NCBI GenBank assembly: GCA_002727895.1
Contig: PBUO01000007.1
Coordinates: forward strand, 13,610-19,610
Direction: 5' to 3'
Source: Acidimicrobiaceae bacterium
Lineage (GTDB): Bacteria; Actinomycetota; Acidimicrobiia; Acidimicrobiales; MedAcidi-G1
DNA length: 6,001 nt
The position numbers were made by a program, and so were the translations under genes. Positions 1-6,001 of the stretch are shown here, piece by piece; within the stretch, counting starts at the first letter, position 1; each line of letters begins with the position of its first letter. The notes under the pieces are model-generated. The model worked only from the letters and a program-made list of their open reading frames with translations, did no database searches and was not told the origin of the DNA.

Positions 1-7
1 GGGGAGG
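1..7 (+). promoter_or_regulatory. Ribosome binding site of gatA
   Basis: GGGGAGG contains a strong Shine-Dalgarno core (GGAGG, 3-7), four bases before the GTG at 12. The spacing is short but usable. It supports GTG at 12 as the gatA start, although a start left of the window cannot be formally excluded because there is no in-frame stop between base 1 and the GTG. Confidence 0.6.
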
Positions 8-11
8 CCCC

Positions 12-15
<4 letters not shown>
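1..15 (+). CDS. 3' end of an upstream gene, probably gatC (partial)
   Basis: Reading from base 1 gives Gly-Glu-Ala-Pro and then TGA at 13-15, which overlaps the GTG start of gatA in a GTGA arrangement. The next junction, gatA-gatB, overlaps in the same 4-base way. In many bacteria gatC, the small GatCAB subunit of roughly 95-100 aa, lies directly before gatA, so this is probably its C-terminus. Only four codons are visible, so the identity rests on gene order and junction style rather than on any recognisable protein sequence. A chance TGA in this frame is the alternative. Confidence 0.4.
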
Positions 16-1507
<1,492 letters not shown>

Positions 1508-1511
<4 letters not shown>

Positions 1512-2950
1512 GCGATGAGGCCACCGAGATCGTTCCCGGCTGGGAGACCGTCATCGGCCTGGAGGTCCACGCCGAGCTGGCCACGGCCACCAAGCTGTTC
1601 AGCGGCGCCCCCAACCGGTTCGGCGGCGAGCCCAACACCAACGTCGACCCGGTGTCGCTGGGCCTGCCCGGTTCGCTGCCCGTGCTCAACGAGCAGGCCG
1701 TGGAGCTGGCCATCAGGGTCGGCCTGGCTCTGCACTGCCGGGTCCAGCCGTCGGTGTTCGCCCGGAAGAACTACTTCTACCCGGACATGCCGAAGGACTT
1801 CCAGATCTCCCAGTACGACCGGCCCATCAACGAGGACGGCTGGCTGGAGCTGCCCGACGGCCGTCGGGTGGGCATCGAGCGGGCCCACCTCGAGGAGGAC
1901 ACCGGCAAGAGCACACACGTGGGCGGCGGCGGCCGCATCCACGAGGCAGGCCACTCGCTGGTCGACTACAACCGGGCCGGCGTCCCCCTCATTGAGATCG
2001 TCGGCGCCCCTGACCTGCGGTCGGCCGAGGACGCACGGTCCTACGTCAGCGAGCTCAGGTCGATCCTCGTGGCCATCGGCGCCTCGGACGGGAAGATGGA
2101 GGAGGGCTCGATGAGGGTGGACTGCAACGTGTCGGTCCGTCCTGTCGGCCAGGCCGAGTTCGGCACCCGCTGCGAGATCAAGAACATCAACTCGCTGCGC
2201 TCCCTGGGCCGGGCTATCGGCTACGAGGCCCGGCGACAGGTCGACCTCGTCACCTCCGGCGAGGCGGTCGAACAGCAGACCCGCCACTGGAACGAGGACG
2301 AGGGCCGCACCCACAAGTTGCGCTCCAAGGAGGAGGCCTTCGACTACCGCTACTTCCCGGAGCCCGACCTGGTGCCCGTGGAGCCGTCCGACGACTGGAT
2401 CGAGGCCGTCCGCCGGGTCTTGCCCATGCTGCCCCGGGAGCGACGCCACCGCCTCGCCGAGGCTGCCGGCGTGGACACCGCGGCCGCCGCCCTGACCGTG
2501 GAGCGGGGCATGGACGACCTGGCCGTGGACGCCATCGCGGCGGGCGGTGACGCCGGCCGGGTGCTGGTCCACGTGGAGAACAACCTGGCCGACGGGGTCG
2601 GCTCGCTGGACGCGGCGTCCTTCGCCGCCCTGGTTGGCATGGAGGTCGGTGGCGACCTGACGGCCACCCAGGCCAAGACGGTGCTGGCCGCCTTGGTGGC
2701 CGACGGTGGCAACCCGGCCGAGGTGGCCGCCTCGCTGGGCTTCGAGGCCATGGACGGTGGCGAGTTGGAGGCCATCGTGGACGGGATCATCGCCGCCCAC
2801 CCCGACGACTGGGCGGCCTTTACCTCCGGCGACGACAAGGAACGTAAGAAGAAGTCCGGCTTCTTCGTTGGGCAGGTCATGAAGGCCACCGGTGGCCAGG
2901 CCGACGGTCGGGCCGTCAACGAGGTCCTGGCCCGCCGCGCCGCGGGCTGA
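1508..2950 (+). CDS. gatB: Glu-tRNA(Gln)/Asp-tRNA(Asn) amidotransferase subunit B
   Basis: GatB is the tRNA-binding kinase/transamidase subunit of GatCAB. It activates the Glu or Asp on the misacylated tRNA with ATP and amidates it with ammonia from GatA. At 480 aa it matches the usual family length of about 475-505 aa. Family blocks appear in order: WETVIGLEVH (12-21), YFYPDMPKDFQISQYD (89-104), HLEEDTGK (127-134), CNVSVR followed by EIKNINSLR (223-231), and DYRYFPEPDL near 280. The C-terminal tail domain ends in FVGQVMKATGGQADGRAVNEVL after FFVGQ at 452-456; such tail domains bind the tRNA elbow. A short basic run (KERKKK) precedes this last block. The ATG start overlaps the gatA stop by 4 bases and has GGAGG six bases upstream, so the two subunits are probably made in step. 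The TGA at 2948-2950 is followed by a convergent gene. All expected blocks are intact. Confidence 0.97.
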
Positions 2951-2961
2951 CGCCTGTTCGT

Positions 2962-2983
2962 CCGGCCGGGCCCTGCCCGCCGG
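2962..2983. terminator. GC-rich hairpin between convergent genes, possible bidirectional terminator
   Basis: The 39-base gap between the gatB stop and the exporter stop holds a strong inverted repeat. CCGG (2962-2965) pairs with CCGG (2980-2983), and CGGGC (2967-2971) pairs with GCCCG (2975-2979). The loop is CCT and C2966 is bulged, giving nine G-C pairs. No T-run follows on either strand, so it is not a classical intrinsic terminator. Its position just after two converging stop codons suits a U-less terminator or mRNA 3'-end stabiliser, but in DNA this GC-rich a chance hairpin is also possible. Confidence 0.45.
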
Positions 2984-2989
2984 AGAGCC

Positions 2990-4321
2990 TCAGCGCTCGG
3001 CGCCCACCACCTGCCACCGGTCCCCGGCGAAGCGGGTCAGGAAGATCCCCGACCGCAGCACGGTGGCCAGCCAGATGGCGCCCCACAGCCAACCGACTCC
3101 CAGGTCGGCCAGCCGGCCGACCACCATGGCGGCCACGGTGGCCACCGAGGTGGCGGCCATGGCCCGGGCCATGAAGGCCTGGTCGCCGGCCCCGATGAGG
3201 ATCCCGTCAAGGGCGAATGCGATTCCGCCCACCGGTGCCATCAGGGCGACGTGGACGAGGAGGAATGCGGCGAGGGACACCACCTGGGCGTCGGCCGAGA
3301 AGACGCCGGCCACGCCGTGGCGGGTCGCCAACAGGACCGGCAGCATGGCTAGTCCCATTGCCACCGACCAGGCGATGACGCGGCAGCCGATGCGGCGGGC
3401 CGCTGCGGCGTCGCCGGCCCCGAGGCGCTCGCCGACCATGGCCTGGGCGGCAATGGCCACGGCGTCCATGGCCAACGCGGCGGCCACCCAGACCTGGAAG
3501 GCGACCTGGTGGGCGGCCACGTCGTCCCGTCCGATGCGGGTGGCCACCGAGGTGCCGACCAGGAACATGCCTGTCAGCGAAAGATTGCGGACCAGGAGCT
3601 GTCCGCTGACTGTGAGCATTCGGACAATGTTTGCCGGGTGGGGGCCCAGCGAGGCTCGGCGCCGGCGGACGTCGCGGCCGACCCAGGCCAGGTAGTAGGC
3701 GGCGCCCGTCCACTGGGCGACCACGGTGGCCGCCGCCGAGGCCCCGATACTCAGATCCAGGCCCAGGATCAGTACCAGCTCGAGGACCAGGTTGAGGATG
3801 GCCGTGCCCACCGCCACTCGCAGCGGTCGCACGTTGTCCTTGAGGCCCCGCAGGTATCCCACGCCGGCCAGCATGAGCAGCATCCCGGGCGCGCCGAGCA
3901 GGCTGATCCGCAGGTAGGTGGTGGCGTGGTCGGCCACGTCCCCGTCGGCGCCGAGCGCCCCCACGATGGAGTCGGCCAGCGGAATGCCGACGGCGGCCAG
4001 TCCGATCCCGATGCCCAGGGCCAGCCACAGTCCCTGTACCGCCTGGTCGGCGGCCCGCCGATGCTCGCCGGCTCCGGTCAGGCGGGCCACCGAGGCGGTG
4101 GTCCCATAGGCCAGGAAGATGCAGAGCCCGTAGGCGAAGAGCAGGGCGGCCGAGGCGACGCCCAGGCCACCCAGGGGGCCGGTGCCGAGGTGGCCGACCA
4201 CCGCTGTGTCGGCCAGGACGTACAGCGGCTCGGCGACCAGCGCTCCGAGCGCCGGGACGGCGAGGCGCAGGATCTCCCGACCGTCGTCGGACAGGTGTGG
4301 CCTCGGAAGCGGTGCGGACAT
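2990..4321 (-). CDS. MATE-family (DinF-like) multidrug/metabolite efflux transporter
   Basis: This is a predicted inner-membrane antiporter of 443 aa, which fits the 440-460 aa and 12 membrane segments usual for MATE proteins. Hydrophobic segments fall at roughly 17-40, 53-75, 92-113, 134-157, 166-188, 191-214, 232-257, 270-292, 312-334, 346-368, 385-405 and 408-430, with a basic loop (RRRR, about 219-222) between the two six-helix halves. Family marks include LADTAVVGHLG with Asp38 in helix 1, AAHQVAFQVW (269-278), AIAAQAMVGERLGAGD (289-304) and LDGILIGAGD (371-380). These resemble the DinF-like branch, whose members export cationic drugs or other compounds with H+ or Na+ exchange; the substrate here cannot be told. 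The start is secure: the next in-frame codons upstream include TAG at 4333-4331, leaving no earlier start. No Shine-Dalgarno sequence precedes it, but a -10 hexamer lies 6 bases before the ATG. It converges on gatB and diverges from ilvD, so it appears to be transcribed alone. Confidence 0.92.
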   Translation of the reverse strand: MSAPLPRPHLSDDGREILRLAVPALGALVAEPLYVLADTAVVGHLGTGPLGGLGVASAALLFAYGLCIFLAYGTTASVARLTGAGEHRRAADQAVQGLWLALGIGIGLAAVGIPLADSIVGALGADGDVADHATTYLRISLLGAPGMLLMLAGVGYLRGLKDNVRPLRVAVGTAILNLVLELVLILGLDLSIGASAAATVVAQWTGAAYYLAWVGRDVRRRRASLGPHPANIVRMLTVSGQLLVRNLSLTGMFLVGTSVATRIGRDDVAAHQVAFQVWVAAALAMDAVAIAAQAMVGERLGAGDAAAARRIGCRVIAWSVAMGLAMLPVLLATRHGVAGVFSADAQVVSLAAFLLVHVALMAPVGGIAFALDGILIGAGDQAFMARAMAATSVATVAAMVVGRLADLGVGWLWGAIWLATVLRSGIFLTRFAGDRWQVVGAER

Positions 4322-4327
4322 CGGCCG

Positions 4328-4333
4328 AGACTA
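4328..4333 (-). promoter_or_regulatory. Candidate -10 element of the MATE gene (leaderless promoter)
   Basis: On the minus strand TAGTCT fits the actinobacterial TANNNT -10 pattern. It ends 6 bases before the ATG at 4321, so transcription would begin at or next to the start codon. There is no Shine-Dalgarno sequence in the intervening CGGCCG. I see no convincing -35 hexamer at the usual distance. The TAG of the hexamer is also an in-frame stop, so translation cannot begin further upstream. Confidence 0.5.
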
Positions 4334-4334
4334 C

Positions 4335-4347
4335 GACCGGGCCGGTC
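4335..4347. promoter_or_regulatory. 13-bp palindrome, possible operator
   Basis: GACCGG-G-CCGGTC is a perfect 6+1+6 inverted repeat. It lies one base upstream of the candidate -10 of the exporter gene, inside the space where a -35/-10 spacer would be, so a protein bound there would block that promoter. No regulator gene is present in the window, and in DNA of this GC content a short GC palindrome may be chance. Confidence 0.3.
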
Positions 4348-4408
4348 AGGGCCCCGTGGTCGGATTCCACCGTCCTCGGCCACTGGCCGCCCACCCGGTG
4401 ACGGGGCG

Positions 4409-4414
4409 TAGCCT
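4409..4414 (+). promoter_or_regulatory. Candidate -10 element of ilvD (leaderless promoter)
   Basis: TAGCCT matches TANNNT and ends 7 bases before the ilvD ATG at 4422, placing the predicted transcript start at about 4421-4422. No usable Shine-Dalgarno sequence is present: AGG at 4417-4419 is only two bases from the ATG. No clear -35 hexamer is seen. A leaderless message would leave no room for a leader-peptide attenuator or riboswitch, so any control of ilvD here would have to act at the promoter. Confidence 0.5.
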
Positions 4415-4421
4415 GCAGGCC

Positions 4422-6001
4422 ATGACGGACCTCACCCACGGGGGGATGAAGCCCCGCAGCCACGACGTGACCGAGGGGCCGGCCAAGGCTCCGGCCCGGG
4501 CCATGCTCCGGGCCATCGGCATGACCGAGGACGACTTTGACAAGGCCCAGGTGGGCGTGGCGTCGTCGTGGAACGAGGTGACTCCCTGCAACATGCCGCT
4601 GGACGCCCTGGCCAAGCGGTGCAAGGCGGGGGTCGCCGAGGCCGGTGGCTTTCCCATTGAGTTCAACACCATCGCCGTGTCCGACGGCATCTCCATGGGT
4701 CACGAGGGGATGCGGGCCAGTCTGGTCAGCCGGGAGATCATCGCCGACTCGGTCGAGGCGGTCATGCACGCCGAGCGCCTCGATGCCCTCGTCAGCTTTG
4801 CCGGCTGCGACAAGTCGCTCCCCGGGATGATGATGGCCGCGGCCCGGATCAACCTGCCGTCGGTGTTCGTCTACGGCGGGTCGATCATGCCGGGCCGCCA
4901 TCCGGATGGTCGGGCGCTCGACGTGGTCAGCGTTTTCGAGGCGGTGGGGGCTCACGCGGTGGGCGGCATCGATGACGAGGAGCTCCTGACCATCGAGCGG
5001 GAGGCCTGCCCGACCATCGGCAGCTGCGGTGGCATGTTCACCGCCAACACCATGGCGTCGATCGGCGAGGCCATCGGCATGTCGCTGCCCGGGTCGGCGT
5101 CGGCGGCGGCCATCGACTCCCGGCGAGCCGACGTGGCCTACGCCAGCGGTGTGGCCGTCATGAACCTGCTTCGAGAGGGCATCCGGCCCCGTCACATCAT
5201 GACCAAGGGCGCGTTCGAGAACGCCATCGCGGCGGTCATGGCCCTCGGCGGCTCCACCAACGCCGTGCTGCACCTGCTGGCCATGGCCTTCGAGGCCGAC
5301 GTGGAGCTGGAACTGGAGGACTTCAACCGGGTGGGGGCGAAGGTGCCGCACCTGGCCGACACCAAGCCCCACGGGCAGTACCACATGGTCGACATCGACC
5401 GGATCGGCGGCGTCCCGGTAGTCCTGCAGATGCTGGCCGAAGAGGGCCTACTCCACCTCGACGAGGTGACAGTGACCGGGAAGACGATGGGGGAGAACCT
5501 GGCCCTGCTGGACGCGCCGCCGCCCGACGGTGACGTGGTCCACGCCTTCGACGATCCGATCCACGCGGTGGGCGGGTTGGCCGTGCTGCGGGGTTCCCTG
5601 GCGCCCCGGGGTGCGGTGGTCAAGGTGGCGGGCATCGACTTCGATCACTTCGAGGGCCGGGCCCGGGTGTTCGACGGCGAGGACGGGGCCATGGCCGCCG
5701 TGCTGGGCGACCGGATCGAGGCCGGCGACGTGGTGGTTATCCGCTACGAGGGTCCCAAGGGCGGGCCCGGAATGCGGGAGATGCTTGCCATCACGGGCGC
5801 CATGAAGGGCGCCGGTCGGGGCGGGGACGCCGCGCTGGTCACCGACGGCCGGTTCTCCGGTGGCACCCACGGCTTCTGCATCGGCCACGTGGCTCCCGAG
5901 GCCGTCGACGGCGGCCCCATCGCGCTGGTCGAGGAGGGCGACCGCATCGCCATCGACGTGGTCGGCCACACCATCGACCTGCTGGTCGACGAGGCCACCC
6001 T
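4422..6001 (+). CDS. ilvD: Dihydroxy-acid dehydratase (3' end beyond window)
   Basis: IlvD is a cytoplasmic Fe-S enzyme that dehydrates 2,3-dihydroxyisovalerate and 2,3-dihydroxy-3-methylvalerate to the 2-oxo acids leading to valine, leucine and isoleucine, and to pantothenate. The frame is open from ATG 4422 for 526 codons to the right edge; the family is usually about 555-575 aa, so some 30-50 residues are missing. The three cluster cysteines are present: Cys56 (TPCN), Cys129 (AGCDK) and Cys202 (GSCGGMF). So are the Mg-site residues Asp130, Lys131 (carbamylated in the family) and Glu443 (YEGPKGGPGM), and the catalytic Ser479 in TDGRFSGGTHG. Start choice: Met1 sits 7 bases after a TANNNT hexamer. 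Met9 (4446, beginning MKPRSHDVTEG, where many homologues begin) and an in-frame GTG at 4398 are alternatives, neither with a well-spaced Shine-Dalgarno sequence. It diverges from the MATE gene across a 100-base gap. No internal defect is seen. Confidence 0.96.
   Translation, partial: MTDLTHGGMKPRSHDVTEGPAKAPARAMLRAIGMTEDDFDKAQVGVASSWNEVTPCNMPLDALAKRCKAGVAEAGGFPIEFNTIAVSDGISMGHEGMRASLVSREIIADSVEAVMHAERLDALVSFAGCDKSLPGMMMAAARINLPSVFVYGGSIMPGRHPDGRALDVVSVFEAVGAHAVGGIDDEELLTIEREACPTIGSCGGMFTANTMASIGEAIGMSLPGSASAAAIDSRRADVAYASGVAVMNLLREGIRPRHIMTKGAFENAIAAVMALGGSTNAVLHLLAMAFEADVELELEDFNRVGAKVPHLADTKPHGQYHMVDIDRIGGVPVVLQMLAEEGLLHLDEVTVTGKTMGENLALLDAPPPDGDVVHAFDDPIHAVGGLAVLRGSLAPRGAVVKVAGIDFDHFEGRARVFDGEDGAMAAVLGDRIEAGDVVVIRYEGPKGGPGMREMLAITGAMKGAGRGGDAALVTDGRFSGGTHGFCIGHVAPEAVDGGPIALVEEGDRIAIDVVGHTIDLLVDEAT

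Noticed and set aside
3119..3162. Repetitive-looking GGCGGCC/GGTGGCC stretch
   Set aside because: It is explained by Ala/Val/Thr codons in a membrane helix of the MATE protein (about residues 388-402). It is imperfect and has no regular unit.
4356..4370. Short inverted repeat GTGG...CCAC in the divergent gap
   Set aside because: A 4-bp stem with a 7-base loop is too weak to separate from chance.
3509..4411. 300-codon + strand frame opposite the MATE gene
   Set aside because: It is antisense to the membrane protein, rich in Gln, Gly, His and Asp, with no domain and no ribosome binding site noted. The minus-strand frame has MATE motifs and regular hydrophobic segments.
3207..5384. 725-codon open frame on the minus strand across the MATE gene, the intergenic gap and ilvD
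   Set aside because: It runs out of frame through the MATE gene and antisense to ilvD. The product is dominated by Arg, Gly, Pro and His, and no protein family is recognisable. Long spurious frames are expected at this GC content.
5448..5969. Minus-strand frames opposite the 3' half of ilvD, including 5192-5635
   Set aside because: They are antisense shadows. The + strand has a continuous ilvD frame with all active-site residues.
2990..6001. Possible functional link between the exporter and ilvD, for example export of branched-chain intermediates
   Set aside because: Divergent adjacency alone does not show function, and nothing in the MATE sequence reveals its substrate.

Overview
The window is very GC-rich, with strong G/C preference at third codon positions. 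The protein sequences look like those of a high-GC actinobacterium, possibly of the Acidimicrobiia type. That lineage is an inference from protein style and base composition, because no rRNA or other marker is present. Coding density is high: there are four protein genes, no gap longer than 100 bases, and no tRNA, rRNA, CRISPR array, insertion sequence or phage gene.

Positions 1-2950 (+ strand) hold the end of a gatCAB-type operon. A few codons of an upstream frame, probably gatC, end in a GTGA overlap with gatA. gatA (499 aa) then overlaps gatB (480 aa) by 4 bases (ATGA). Together these genes encode the amidotransferase that converts Glu-tRNA(Gln), and in many bacteria Asp-tRNA(Asn), to the correctly charged tRNA. 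Positions 2951-2989 are a short convergent gap with a GC-rich hairpin that could act as a terminator.

Positions 2990-4321 (- strand) encode a 443-aa MATE-family membrane exporter of DinF-like type. It is divergent from ilvD (4422 to beyond the right edge, + strand), the dihydroxy-acid dehydratase of branched-chain amino acid synthesis, which is cut off by the window end.

The 100-base divergent gap (4322-4421) is the most informative non-coding stretch. Each gene has a TANNNT-type -10 hexamer only 6-7 bases before its ATG and no Shine-Dalgarno sequence, which fits leaderless transcripts on both sides. A 13-base perfect palindrome abuts the exporter-side -10 and is a candidate operator.

The window is essentially ordinary housekeeping chromosome. 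I found no convincing new system. The items worth a second look are regulatory: the paired leaderless promoters, the palindrome and the convergent hairpin.
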